A stretch of DNA of 20,053 nucleotides from 02-FULL-45-11b sp041663485 (GTDB lineage: Bacteria; Patescibacteriota; Patescibacteriia; Buchananbacterales; UBA6539). This document shows positions 5,999 through 14,812 of the stretch, in pieces (positions within the stretch are counted from its first letter, which is position 1; every line of letters starts with the position of its first letter). The stretch is from the NCBI GenBank assembly GCA_041663485.1, contig JBAYMO010000025.1:1-20053 (forward strand), read 5' to 3'. Under the pieces are notes generated by a model. It worked only from the letters and a program-made list of their open reading frames with translations. It made no database searches and had not been told where the DNA came from. The translations under genes and the position numbers were made by a program.

Positions 5999-7342
5999 TT
6001 ATTTTAGAATGACAGTCGGCGGAATAGGTTTAATAAATTCTTGAGCAATGGAATAGGTTAGAGCGCCCTGATGTGGAACTAAAATTATGTCATTTTCTCT
6101 AACATCACTGCCGTAACAATAGTCTCCCCAGGTATCTTGAGGCAAGCAAAGAGAACCAAAAATACTAAATTTAATTTCTTTAAGTGCCGGCCGGCTTAAA
6201 TTAATCAAGGGAAAATAGTCAAATTCAAATCTCTCCCAGCCAATAATATTTATTCCGCCGTCAACAATGGCCAAACCTTTTCTTTTGACGTCAACTACTT
6301 TTAAGACAATATGTATAGCGTCATTGCAGATAATTCTGCCCGGTTCGGTGAGATATCGGCATTTGAGTATTGGCCGCAAGTATTGATCAATAGCTTTGCC
6401 AATACCCTGAGCGTAAGTTTTTATGGGCACGGATTCGGTGATAAAAAAGCGGTTAATGAATTTTGGCTCTTGGCTGGAAGCTTCTGCGACGGTTTGAATG
6501 ATTTCTCCGGCCGCTAAATCTTTGGCAAAGTAGCCCTCTGATTGATAGGGCCTAAAGCCGCCACCAAAGTCGACGAATTCAATTTTTTCTAATTCTTTTT
6601 GGTTAAAATTATTTTTTAAATAAGTGGCTAATTCTTTTATGATTATCTGATAAGGTTTCGCATCTTTATTCCAGCTGGAATGAAACTGAATGCCAATTAA
6701 AGATAAATTGGTTTGTCGGCTGGCTTTTTGCCAGAATTTTTTCAAGTCGCTTAGCGGAATGCCAAATTTATTCCAAGCACCTTGTGATTTGGTAAATATT
6801 CTCACGCCAACCCTGATTTTTTTCTGATTCTTTTTCGCCAAAGTTGCCAGCTTTTCCATTTCTCGAAAGCTGTCAATATTAACAACAACTCTATCGGCAT
6901 GCTTGATGGCCAAAGTTAATTCTTTTTGAGTTTTGCCTGGTCCGCTAAAAACTATCTTTTTTGCCTGATTTTTTAAAGCAATTTCCAGCTCGCGACCGCT
7001 GGAAACATCAAGGTTGAAATTATTTTTTATGACAGTTTTTACAATTATCGGGTGATGGTTAACTTTGACTGCGTAATAATATTTACAGTCAGGCACATAT
7101 TGACTAAAAGCTGATTTAAAATCATTAATACTTTTATTTAATCTTTTTTGGTCAATTAAATAAAATGGTGTCGGGTTACTTTGGCATAAAGCCAAGATTT
7201 TTTTTCTATCTTGGTCAAAGCTCTTAACCAAGCCATTAAGATTGCCCACTTCAACTTCAAATTTTTCATTAAGAATTTTTTTTACCTGAGCCTGAGTTTG
7301 GTTAAGCGTTTTTTGTTCGGATAATTTTAAAATTTTTTTCAT
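5999..7342 (-). CDS. PLP-dependent LysA/ornithine-type decarboxylase
   Basis: The 447-residue product is a fold-type III PLP enzyme of the diaminopimelate/ornithine/arginine decarboxylase group 2. The PLP lysine is Lys93 in YYAVKVN. An FHSSW segment has His221; the glycine loop GGG is at 260-262; EPGR is at 333-336. The C-terminal barrel supplies Cys399 and Asp403 in GSLCLPQD and a late Tyr430. All core residues are present, so an active decarboxylase is likely. About 55 N-terminal residues precede the usual barrel start. It is the last gene of the minus operon, one base after the ATP-grasp gene. The context of peptide ligases and epimerases rather than lysine genes makes a simple LysA role doubtful. 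It may act on a precursor amino acid, D-amino acid or peptide end. Substrate cannot be read from sequence. Confidence 0.85.
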   Translation of the reverse strand: MKKILKLSEQKTLNQTQAQVKKILNEKFEVEVGNLNGLVKSFDQDRKKILALCQSNPTPFYLIDQKRLNKSINDFKSAFSQYVPDCKYYYAVKVNHHPIIVKTVIKNNFNLDVSSGRELEIALKNQAKKIVFSGPGKTQKELTLAIKHADRVVVNIDSFREMEKLATLAKKNQKKIRVGVRIFTKSQGAWNKFGIPLSDLKKFWQKASRQTNLSLIGIQFHSSWNKDAKPYQIIIKELATYLKNNFNQKELEKIEFVDFGGGFRPYQSEGYFAKDLAAGEIIQTVAEASSQEPKFINRFFITESVPIKTYAQGIGKAIDQYLRPILKCRYLTEPGRIICNDAIHIVLKVVDVKRKGLAIVDGGINIIGWERFEFDYFPLINLSRPALKEIKFSIFGSLCLPQDTWGDYCYGSDVRENDIILVPHQGALTYSIAQEFIKPIPPTVILK

Positions 7343-7343
7343 A

Positions 7344-8648
7344 TTATTTTTCTAACGCTTCTTTTCTAAAATATTTGTAAAGAATTCTACCTTTTTCGTT
7401 TAAGCTGCCGGTTTTTAGATCAAAAACCGCGAAATTACTGATAATAGTGGCCAAAGTAAAATTTTGGTCAGTAATATTGGCTTTGGGCGTTTCGTGAAAT
7501 AATAAAAAATTATTTTTATTTTGCCATAGCTTTTCAATTTTTAACCCCAGGTATTTAATTTTATTTTGACTAAAGTTGTATACTCCCAAAGGCGAAACTT
7601 TTTTAATTAAAGTTTTTTCATCCAGATCAATATCAAGGAGTGAACCGGAAAATTTTGAATTGGGAACCTTGGCAATTTGATGACTTGAATTTTTTATTTT
7701 TAAAATTGAATTCAAATAAAAATTCCAAATATCATTATAGCCGGTCAACTCTTTTAGGCTAAAGACGTGCTGGGTGGCTGATGAAAGTCGGGGATTGCAT
7801 TCTAGAACATAAGGCTGGCCTTGGGAAATTTGTATGTCAAAATTGGCCATGCCAACAAATTTATAGCTAATTAAAATATCGGTCAGCTGATTTAAGCATT
7901 TTTCTATGGCTAAATTGGTTTTTGGGCTAAAGAAATTTTTTGGTAGCCACTGCACGCCTAGAAATATTTTTGGAAAACCATTTTCATTGATATAGCATTG
8001 GCGGCGATAAGCTGAATAAAAGCGATTACCTTGGCCGTCCAAAGCCACGCTTACTCCAATTGGAATGCCGGGTAGATATTGACGGATTAAAGTAGTTTTC
8101 GGGTTGAACTTTTCTTTAGCCAAAAGTTGTTTGGCGTTGCTATAAAATTTTGTGCCAAAAAGACCATAGCCTTCAGCCTGCTGAAAAACTAATTTTTCAT
8201 TTGCCAAAACTCCTAATTCAGCCTGGCTTCGTATTGATGTTGGTGATGGGATTTCTTTCTTCTTTAACAAAGCGTCAAAAAAAAGTTTATTTTCAAATTT
8301 AGTCTGCAAATCAGCCGGCGGTGCAATTAGAAAAAATTTATTTTTTTTTGCCCATTTTTTTAGGTCAGAGCTTGGGCGATGGGGCAATAGAAAATATTTA
8401 ATTTTTTTCTGGTGCATGATTCGAGTTAAATCAGTTTTGGTTATTATATCAAACGTATCCAAGATTGGCGTAGAAACTTTTTTAACTATTTTGTATTCAA
8501 TAATTTGATCGGCCAAAAAGTTGGCTCTGGTTAAGTCTGACTGAGGTGTATTTTTTTGCACGGCAATATAAAGCTTTTGCCGATTCTTTTTGTCTAAAAA
8601 AATTGGATCAATCGTATTAATTAAAGCAATGATTTTATCGGTGGTCAT
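7344..8648 (-). CDS. ATP-grasp ligase (carboxylate-amine ligase type)
   Basis: About 434 residues. The ATP-grasp signature is in the centre: the magnesium-binding strand VLECNPRLSSATQ, preceded by GMANFDIQI, and a nucleotide-binding FQQAEGYGLFGTKF loop. Such enzymes join a carboxylate to an amine through an acyl phosphate. The N-terminal 100 residues look like a pre-ATP-grasp Rossmann domain and the last 120 are unassigned. Start is uncertain. ATG 8648 overlaps the preceding gene by 14 nt; ATG 8666 and TTG 8669 overlap it by more than 30 nt; none has a ribosome site. One base separates it from the decarboxylase. In this operon it would be a second amide-bond-forming step beside the tandem ligase at 12159. 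Confidence 0.8.
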   Translation of the reverse strand: MTTDKIIALINTIDPIFLDKKNRQKLYIAVQKNTPQSDLTRANFLADQIIEYKIVKKVSTPILDTFDIITKTDLTRIMHQKKIKYFLLPHRPSSDLKKWAKKNKFFLIAPPADLQTKFENKLFFDALLKKKEIPSPTSIRSQAELGVLANEKLVFQQAEGYGLFGTKFYSNAKQLLAKEKFNPKTTLIRQYLPGIPIGVSVALDGQGNRFYSAYRRQCYINENGFPKIFLGVQWLPKNFFSPKTNLAIEKCLNQLTDILISYKFVGMANFDIQISQGQPYVLECNPRLSSATQHVFSLKELTGYNDIWNFYLNSILKIKNSSHQIAKVPNSKFSGSLLDIDLDEKTLIKKVSPLGVYNFSQNKIKYLGLKIEKLWQNKNNFLLFHETPKANITDQNFTLATIISNFAVFDLKTGSLNEKGRILYKYFRKEALEK

Positions 8649-9735
8649 ATTTTTTAAAAAATTCATCAATATTTTTAGCTAAATAATCAATATCGTCTTT
8701 ATTTATCAAGTAGTTGAGTGGAAAAATAATAAATGAGTCGTAAAGTCCGTAATTCAATTCTTGGTTTTTTACTTCTTCGGCCGGCCAGAGAATATCGGCA
8801 AAAATGTTTTTTTCACGCAGATATTGCAATAGATCAAATTTAATTTTATTGTTTACAAACAAAGGATAATAATTTAGTTCACTTTTTTTAATTATTTTTG
8901 AATCAAGGTTATAAATTAACGCGTTTTTTGTCTCGGAAAGTTTTTGATTATAATACATTGCGATTTGGTGATAATGGGCTTTCAATTTTTTTCGATCAAT
9001 TAAATTATAAATTAAAAAGGAAAGCCAACTGCCGCCAGTGGCCTGAGGGTTATTGCCAATAATTTCGTCATGAATCAAAAAAGCTTTTTCACTTAAATCA
9101 TTTAAAAACACAGAGCGAAAAAGATATGACCCAAGTTCGAGAGCACCCTTAATTAGTTGCCAAAAATGAGCCTTGAGCTTGTAAAGGTTAAGGCCAGCCA
9201 CATTTTTATTTTGGCATAAAAATTTTTGTCCGAGCAAATGGCTGCCCAAAACCGGCGAATGTTTGCGAATGCTGTCAATAATAAAATGATTATTATTCAA
9301 ATAATCAATTTTTTCCGGTTCAATTATGCGATGAGCGAAATCATCAATGATAATCGTATCAGGTTTTATGGTTTGCAAAAGTCTGGTTTTTTCTTCAAGG
9401 GTAAGTTCAAAACCGGTAAAGCAATAATTTATAATAATTTTGGGATTAAACTTGGCAATCTGCTCAAAATAATTTTCTTTGTCAATGGAAAAGTCGGAAT
9501 TAACTTTATAAAAAATCAATCGGCCATAATGAGAAATAAAATTTAAAGTGTCGGGGCAATAAAAATTTGGCAATAAAATATTGTCTTGGCCGGTGATGCC
9601 CGGTAGCTGCTTAATTAAGCACACTAACGCATCGGCAAAAGAAAGAAAAAAATTCTTTTTCTTAAAATAATTTTTTTGAAAAAATGCGTACGGTTGAAAG
9701 ATTAACGGCTGATAAAAACCAATAATTTTTTTCAT
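8635..9735 (-). CDS. PLP-dependent aminotransferase-like (DegT-like fold I)
   Basis: The 366-residue product resembles the fold-type I aminotransferases of the DegT/DnrJ/EryC1 group, though distantly. Residues 55-66 (LPNFYCPDTLNF) fit the strand that opens the small loop. Asp131-Asp132 and His135 in IIDDFAHR fit the PLP-pyridine acidic site. Lys158 in DSIRKHSPVLGS fits the Schiff-base lysine. Start ATG 9735 is one base after the epimerase stop; in-frame codons up to 9819 lie inside that gene. It overlaps the next ATP-grasp gene. It may aminate a keto or aldehyde building block, or racemise or eliminate; the reaction is unknown. Family-level assignment is moderate because the glycine-rich phosphate loop is hard to place by eye. 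Confidence 0.7.
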   Translation of the reverse strand: MKKIIGFYQPLIFQPYAFFQKNYFKKKNFFLSFADALVCLIKQLPGITGQDNILLPNFYCPDTLNFISHYGRLIFYKVNSDFSIDKENYFEQIAKFNPKIIINYCFTGFELTLEEKTRLLQTIKPDTIIIDDFAHRIIEPEKIDYLNNNHFIIDSIRKHSPVLGSHLLGQKFLCQNKNVAGLNLYKLKAHFWQLIKGALELGSYLFRSVFLNDLSEKAFLIHDEIIGNNPQATGGSWLSFLIYNLIDRKKLKAHYHQIAMYYNQKLSETKNALIYNLDSKIIKKSELNYYPLFVNNKIKFDLLQYLREKNIFADILWPAEEVKNQELNYGLYDSFIIFPLNYLINKDDIDYLAKNIDEFFKKYDHR

Positions 9736-9736
9736 T

Positions 9737-10786
9737 TTACAAATTAATGGATAAAAGAGGTTGAGGAATGTAAATTTTACCGTTTTTAACCTGAGCGCCG
9801 CCCTTAGTTGGGTCGTCAAAAAAATCCAGATGACCGCTATCTAAATCTACGTAATCAATCGGCAGGGCCGAAGCGAGGGCGGCGCCGGTGGTCATCGAGA
9901 TATTTGATTCATACATACACCCCAGCATAATAATTTTATTTAAGCTTTTGGCCAAATTAAAAATTTTAATAAAATTGATTGGCCCGCCGCATTTGGCTAA
10001 TTTAATATTCACTCCAGAGACGTAATTGCCGAGCAAAAGATTGAGGGCATCTTGGGTAGTGATTACTGATTCATCGGCAATAATGGGAATAATTTTTAAG
10101 TCATTTAATTTTTTCATACCTTTCAGATTTTTTGCTGCTACCGGCTGTTCCAGCAAAGCAATATTAAATTTTTTGATTGACTTGATAAATTTTTCCGCCT
10201 GGGGTAGCGTGTAGCCTTGGTTGGCATCTAAAACGATTTTTTGATTTTTATTTATTGTCTTAGCGGCCGCCTTGACTCTCTTTAAGTCGTCGCTTAAATT
10301 CAGACCACATTTGATTTTAATAATTTTAAAACCTTCGGCCGTTCTTTTTTTTATTTCCGCTATCGTGGCCACATCATTTTTGATGCCAATAGTGATCATA
10401 GTCTCGGCATTTTGGCGGTAGCCACCAAAAATATTGGTGAGGCTGATATTATTTTTTTGGCAAAAAAGATTTAAAATCGCTTCTTCTATGGCCGCTTGCG
10501 CCGAAGGCCAGCCGGCAAAAACTTTTTGAATTTTTTCGTGATAGTAATACCATTGATCAATTGGCCGATCAAAAAAAGAATTGTTCAATTTCTTCCTTAA
10601 AATTCTTTCCACTCCGGCTGGGGTTTCTTTGGTTACTTCTGTGTCAGGGCAGGCATTGCCTAAGCCAAAATACTTTCCTTCGGAAATTTTTAAAAATACA
10701 ATCGTTGTTTCATCAACTGATTCATAGGCGATTTGAAAGGTCTGGTGAAAATGTAGGGCTCGAGTTTTTATTTCAATTCTATTCAT
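9737..10786 (-). CDS. Dipeptide epimerase, enolase superfamily
   Basis: The 349-residue product belongs to the muconate-lactonising subgroup, close to L-Ala-D/L-Glu epimerase (YcjG/YkfB). Acid/base lysines are Lys157 and Lys159 in IIKIKC on one side and Lys262/Lys265 in NIKLAKCGG on the other. Metal ligands are Asp187 (LDANQG), Glu213 (LEQP) and Asp238 (ADES). The Asp314-x-Asp316 pair in VDLDSG matches the feature that binds the peptide alpha-amine in dipeptide epimerases. All catalytic residues are intact. It inverts the alpha-carbon of the second residue of an L,L-dipeptide. Its ATG lies within the last codons of the MurL-like gene (8-nt overlap), suggesting coupled translation. Exact dipeptide is not predictable here. 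Confidence 0.88.
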   Translation of the reverse strand: MNRIEIKTRALHFHQTFQIAYESVDETTIVFLKISEGKYFGLGNACPDTEVTKETPAGVERILRKKLNNSFFDRPIDQWYYYHEKIQKVFAGWPSAQAAIEEAILNLFCQKNNISLTNIFGGYRQNAETMITIGIKNDVATIAEIKKRTAEGFKIIKIKCGLNLSDDLKRVKAAAKTINKNQKIVLDANQGYTLPQAEKFIKSIKKFNIALLEQPVAAKNLKGMKKLNDLKIIPIIADESVITTQDALNLLLGNYVSGVNIKLAKCGGPINFIKIFNLAKSLNKIIMLGCMYESNISMTTGAALASALPIDYVDLDSGHLDFFDDPTKGGAQVKNGKIYIPQPLLSINL

Positions 10787-12152
10787 GACGAAAAAAATTC
10801 TTTTTTAAACTTTTTAATTCGGCCGCGAAAATCTTTTTGATTTTATTTTGATATTTTGTCGGTAAATTTCTGGCGGGCAACAATGAGGTCATTCGACGAT
10901 AGCAATAATTCCAGTTTTTTATTTTTTTAAATTTGGTTTTTTTGAATTTGTTAACCAAATTATCAGCTATTCTTTTTTGATTGAGTGCGTGAAAACAAAA
11001 ATCAAAGTCGGTGTCCAGGCTGGATTCTTTAAAATAATAATCAATGGTTTGAGGATTGGCCAAAAGATTTTTTTTAAAGCCAAAAATTTTTGGATCCAAG
11101 CCGGTGCCGGTGGCCAACAAATAAATTCTCTCGCACTTGGCGCATTGATGACACCATTGCGATTTGCCGTGCAAAGGTTTTTTTGACTCGCAAGAAAAAA
11201 GATAAGGGGCGATTTTAGGGTAACGATGAGCCAAAGTATAGAGGATATTAGTTTCTTCCAAAGATTCTAGCATGCATTTTACTTCGCACTGGTTGTTGGT
11301 TAAGAGTTTTATTATGTTATTTTGCTGGGCACTTGATTCGGCGGTTTGATCAAACGAAGGAAAAAATTTCCAGTCGTTAATCCATTCAACGTCATTGTTG
11401 GAATGTTCGGTGCCAAAAAGAATATATTTGGCCTGATGAGCAAAAGCAAAGGGGACAGACATTAAAGCCAAGAGAGTTGTCTGCGCGCCCCAACCGATTT
11501 CTGTGCCGAGATGATAATTGAAAGCCAAGCCATAGCGGAATAATCCCGGTTCATTTTTTATAAAATAAGTTTTGATTTTAAAAGTTTTTTCCAGCTCTTT
11601 TAATTTTTTTCTTTTGAATTTTTCTTCAAAGGGATGGCCGGGTTCTTGGCAATAAACTAAAACCGGTTCAATGCCCAATTCCAGGCATAAAGCAAAAGTA
11701 GTTAAACTTTCTTTGCCGAAAGTAAAAGGGATAATGGCCACGTCTTTAGTCTTTTTAAATTTGGGTATTTCTTCGGTTTTGATGGTGGCGCTATTAAGAT
11801 CATCGAATTCAACATTTTGATTGTAGAATTTTTTAAGGTAGCTTAAAGGCTTTTTGTTTTCTAATTGTTCAACATATACTAAATCGTAGAGTTGATTCTT
11901 AAACAAAAAACTCTCAAAGAGAGGCAAGGGATGATGATAAACAATTTTATCCCGATCTAAAATCAAAGGCAAAAAATGAGTCCAACCGTATGAAAGGTTT
12001 TGGGTTAGGATTTGTTTGGTTGACGGCGGTGTCTTAGCCCAAATTTTTTTTGGGTAAATTATTTGGTAGGATTTTTTATCAACCATTATTTTTATACCCG
12101 AGCTAGTTATCTGGGCATTGATGCTGAGGGGATGATTTTTAATTTTTTTCAT
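10779..12152 (-). CDS. MurL-like PP-loop epimerase
   Basis: The 457-residue protein looks like MurL, the ATP-dependent enzyme that inverts the terminal L-Glu of UDP-MurNAc-L-Ala-L-Glu in Xanthomonas. Features recalled for that family appear in order: an N-terminal domain to about residue 130, a PP-loop TFGKES at 144-149 (Glu in place of the usual Asp), a small-residue helix at 216-232, an FGTEHSNND segment near 246-254, the FDQTAESSAQ stretch at 267-276 and a zinc-like C-x2-C-x2-C at 334-340 (WCHQCAKC). The assignment is from memory of motif order and needs a profile search. A PP-loop ligase or sulfur-transfer enzyme is the alternative. It follows the tandem ligase by 6 nt and overlaps the dipeptide epimerase, so two epimerases of unrelated folds sit together. 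Confidence 0.65.
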   Translation of the reverse strand: MKKIKNHPLSINAQITSSGIKIMVDKKSYQIIYPKKIWAKTPPSTKQILTQNLSYGWTHFLPLILDRDKIVYHHPLPLFESFLFKNQLYDLVYVEQLENKKPLSYLKKFYNQNVEFDDLNSATIKTEEIPKFKKTKDVAIIPFTFGKESLTTFALCLELGIEPVLVYCQEPGHPFEEKFKRKKLKELEKTFKIKTYFIKNEPGLFRYGLAFNYHLGTEIGWGAQTTLLALMSVPFAFAHQAKYILFGTEHSNNDVEWINDWKFFPSFDQTAESSAQQNNIIKLLTNNQCEVKCMLESLEETNILYTLAHRYPKIAPYLFSCESKKPLHGKSQWCHQCAKCERIYLLATGTGLDPKIFGFKKNLLANPQTIDYYFKESSLDTDFDFCFHALNQKRIADNLVNKFKKTKFKKIKNWNYCYRRMTSLLPARNLPTKYQNKIKKIFAAELKSLKKNFFRHE

Positions 12153-12158
12153 GATTTT

Positions 12159-14576
12159 TTATGAGGGCAAATTGAAGCTAGTCGGCTGATCTTTGTAGCG
12201 TTTAATCGCCATACTGATTAAATCTTCTAGCAAATCGCCGTAATCAAGACCAATTAATTTAGCCGCGTTGCTCAGAGAGTCAATCTCTGACAAAGAGGGA
12301 TTGGGATTTAATTCTAGCACATAGGGGTTACTATTTTCATCCACTCTGATCTGAACCCGGCCGTAATCATTGCAATCCATAATAAAATAAGTATCCAAAG
12401 CAATTTCTGTAATTAAAGTCTCCAATTTTTTGTTTAAATTTTTTGGGGGTTGCTGAATGACAATATCTTTGTAGGGCAGAGTCATGGCCCATTTGGCATC
12501 CCAGGTGTGAATGTGCCAATAATTTTCCGGCATGTTTTTGAAAATAGTACGGGCCAGGGGTAAGACCTGCAAATTGTCTTTATCGCTGCCGATAATAGAA
12601 ACATCATATTCATCGCCTTCAATATATTCTTCCACTAAAACTGGAGATTTAAATTCGGTTAAGATTTTTCCGATTTGATCTTGCAGCTGTTGTTCGGAGG
12701 TTACCACTGATTCGTTGGAAATGCCCATGGAATAATTCGTGTTGGATGGTTTGACCATTAACGGGTAGCGAAGATTTTCGTAAATTTTATCGTCTGAACT
12801 GATCACGTAATCCCAACTCGGGGTAGGAATGTTGTGATAGTCAAGTAATTTTTTGAATTTGATTTTATCGGTTGATAAAGAAATAGTCAGGGCGTTGGAG
12901 CCGGTGTAGGGGATCTGCAGAATATCTAAAATTGAAGCTGAATGAGATTTGAGTACCGGTGAATCATTAACGCTTTCGCAAGCATTGATAATTAAATCAA
13001 CGTCGCTCTTTTTTAATTCATTAATAACTTTACTGCCATTATTAAAATCAAATAAAGTAACTTTGTAGCCCCGATCTTTAAGAATTTTTTCTATTTCTTC
13101 TCCGGTTTTGGCGAATTTTTGTTCAATTTTGCCGTCATTTTCTTCATAAGGATTATAGGCTACGCCGATGTGTAGATTTCTTTGATTCTCTTTGGTGATT
13201 CTTTTTATTCTCTCAATTTTGGCGGCCTGAACTAAAATGTTGCTATTAAGTGCCGCTTGGGAGAAACTATTTTTTCTGGAAGTTTTACCGATTGATGATT
13301 CCGGTTTGAATTTAGCCACTTCATACTTTACGTATTTCAAAGCATCTTTTAAATTTTCTTGGGCGTCGGGGATACTATAGCCCGAAACGGTAATCCAGCC
13401 GATATATTCATAACCATCCGGCGGCACTAAAACCGGATCGCCAATTTTTTTAAAAAAATGCAGTTCTTCCAAATATTTTTTCTTTTGCAGCTCCTCGGTG
13501 CTTACTTCCAGTTTTGACATAACGCCGGAATAATCAGGCAAAAAATAAACACCGGTAATATATTTTCTCGGCATTTCCGGACGATTGATCTTGGGTAAGT
13601 AAATTCCGAAAGAAATTTTGACCGCGCATTCAATCAAATCAACGCTCCAAGCACCTTTAACAAAAGAATAAACTTCATCACCGCCCATCCGCAGATTAAC
13701 TTCAATTGGCACCGGGCCATCCGGGCTGGCCTTGGCTTCAAAGTGGATGACGCCGTTTTGGACGCCAAGTAATTCCAGGGTTTCTTCGGCCATGTCAACT
13801 AAATCCTGCTGAGTTTTTTGCGAGAGGGTGGTGGGAATGGACTGACCGGTTTCCACAAAAAATGGTTCGCGAGTTTGGTAATTGTCAGAAATCGAATAAA
13901 ACTTTATTTTGCCGTTTTGAATGACAATATCAATATCAACTTCATCGCCTTCAATATACTCTTCGGCAAAAATATCCAAACCTTCATTGAGAGCGCTTTC
14001 AGTTTCCGTGGAAATATTTTTCTTAATGTAATTATAGGTGTCAGTTAATTCTTCCTTGTTTTCCACCTTAATGACGTAAGCACTGGAAGCGCCATAAGCT
14101 GGTTTAATAACCATGGGAAAAATGAAACTCTCGGGTAAATTTTGAATATCCGAAATCGATTTGATTAAAATATGTTTGGGGGCGGGCAGGTCATGTTGAC
14201 GGCAAAATTCACGAAATAAAAATTTATTTCTAATTTTTTTGGCGACGGAAAATGGTGTGCCAATTAGATTGAATTTATCAATAATTTTTGAAGTTAATAA
14301 AACGTCATCTTCCCAAAAAGTAATTGCTCCATTTATTTTTACTTCCGGGTTTTGACTCAAAAATTCCTTGAGAGCCGAGATGGCTTCGTTGTGGTTGGTA
14401 TTGTCGGCCAAAATCCAATAGTCGACGTAGGGAGTGGCCCAATTTTTTTCCCTGTTTAAACAAGCGATTTTTACTCCCAGCTTCTTTAATCTCTGGAGAA
14501 TAAATCTTTTTTTGATAGAACCGGAATTAACCAGTAATACGACCTTGTCGTTTAAGTCTATGCCGTTATTTTTCAT
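12159..14576 (-). CDS. Tandem ATP-grasp: amino-acid ligase-like + Ddl-like fusion
   Basis: The 805-residue product joins two ligases. The N-terminal half (1 to about 425) resembles BacD-type L-amino-acid ligases and related carboxylate-amine ligases: ATP lysine Lys158 in VIKPAYGASSAY, EEYIEGDEVD at 205-214, and metal ligands Glu280 plus Glu292-x-Asn294 in EVNLRMGGDE. A linker of about 40 polar residues follows. The C-terminal half (about 467-795) resembles D-Ala-D-Ala ligase: YTGSNALTISLSTDK at 557-571, Lys609 in MVKPSNTNYSMG, EEYIEGDEYD at 649-658, and Glu755, Asn757 and Asn759 in LELNPNPS. Both halves keep ATP and metal residues, so two successive amide bonds seem possible in one chain. It is the first gene of the operon, with a promoter at 14719-14746. 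ATG 14576 has no ribosome site. Confidence 0.85.
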   Translation of the reverse strand: MKNNGIDLNDKVVLLVNSGSIKKRFILQRLKKLGVKIACLNREKNWATPYVDYWILADNTNHNEAISALKEFLSQNPEVKINGAITFWEDDVLLTSKIIDKFNLIGTPFSVAKKIRNKFLFREFCRQHDLPAPKHILIKSISDIQNLPESFIFPMVIKPAYGASSAYVIKVENKEELTDTYNYIKKNISTETESALNEGLDIFAEEYIEGDEVDIDIVIQNGKIKFYSISDNYQTREPFFVETGQSIPTTLSQKTQQDLVDMAEETLELLGVQNGVIHFEAKASPDGPVPIEVNLRMGGDEVYSFVKGAWSVDLIECAVKISFGIYLPKINRPEMPRKYITGVYFLPDYSGVMSKLEVSTEELQKKKYLEELHFFKKIGDPVLVPPDGYEYIGWITVSGYSIPDAQENLKDALKYVKYEVAKFKPESSIGKTSRKNSFSQAALNSNILVQAAKIERIKRITKENQRNLHIGVAYNPYEENDGKIEQKFAKTGEEIEKILKDRGYKVTLFDFNNGSKVINELKKSDVDLIINACESVNDSPVLKSHSASILDILQIPYTGSNALTISLSTDKIKFKKLLDYHNIPTPSWDYVISSDDKIYENLRYPLMVKPSNTNYSMGISNESVVTSEQQLQDQIGKILTEFKSPVLVEEYIEGDEYDVSIIGSDKDNLQVLPLARTIFKNMPENYWHIHTWDAKWAMTLPYKDIVIQQPPKNLNKKLETLITEIALDTYFIMDCNDYGRVQIRVDENSNPYVLELNPNPSLSEIDSLSNAAKLIGLDYGDLLEDLISMAIKRYKDQPTSFNLPS

Positions 14577-14627
14577 AAATTAATATTTAACAAAAAAATA
14601 CCTTATTTAAAGATATTTCAAAGCGGT

Positions 14628-14647
14628 CAGTTAAATTTTGGTAACTG
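14628..14647 (-). other. Small hairpin in the operon leader
   Basis: CAGTTA and TAACTG pair across an 8-nt AT-rich loop within the predicted 5' leader of the six-gene operon, about 50-70 nt upstream of the start codon. It has no T run and is a weak structural element. The leader is about 135 nt, long for this genome. No known riboswitch is recognisable. Confidence 0.3.
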
Positions 14648-14718
14648 ATTTTAATTAATTGCGTCAACGTTTTTGTTTGATGAGTCATTTTTAATAATTA
14701 GGTAAAACTATACTTATA

Positions 14719-14746
14719 ATAATATAGTTTTTGGCTGAAATGTCAA
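14719..14746 (-). promoter_or_regulatory. Promoter of the six-gene operon
   Basis: On the minus strand TTGACA (plus 14741-14746) and TATTAT (plus 14719-14724) are spaced by 16 nt. Another TATTAT at plus 14716-14721 gives 19 nt. Start would fall near 14712. All six minus-strand genes to 5999 follow with gaps of 6 nt or less or overlaps, so this one promoter could serve them all. Confidence 0.65.
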
Positions 14747-14812
14747 GGTTGTGGATAACATTTTTTTCAATAATTTTTCTTTTTTTGACAAATTTATTTT
14801 TTTTGAAAAATA

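Noticed and set aside
9226..9546. 106-codon plus-strand frame inside the PLP enzyme gene
   Set aside because: No ribosome site or recognisable domain; the minus strand carries the DegT-like motifs.
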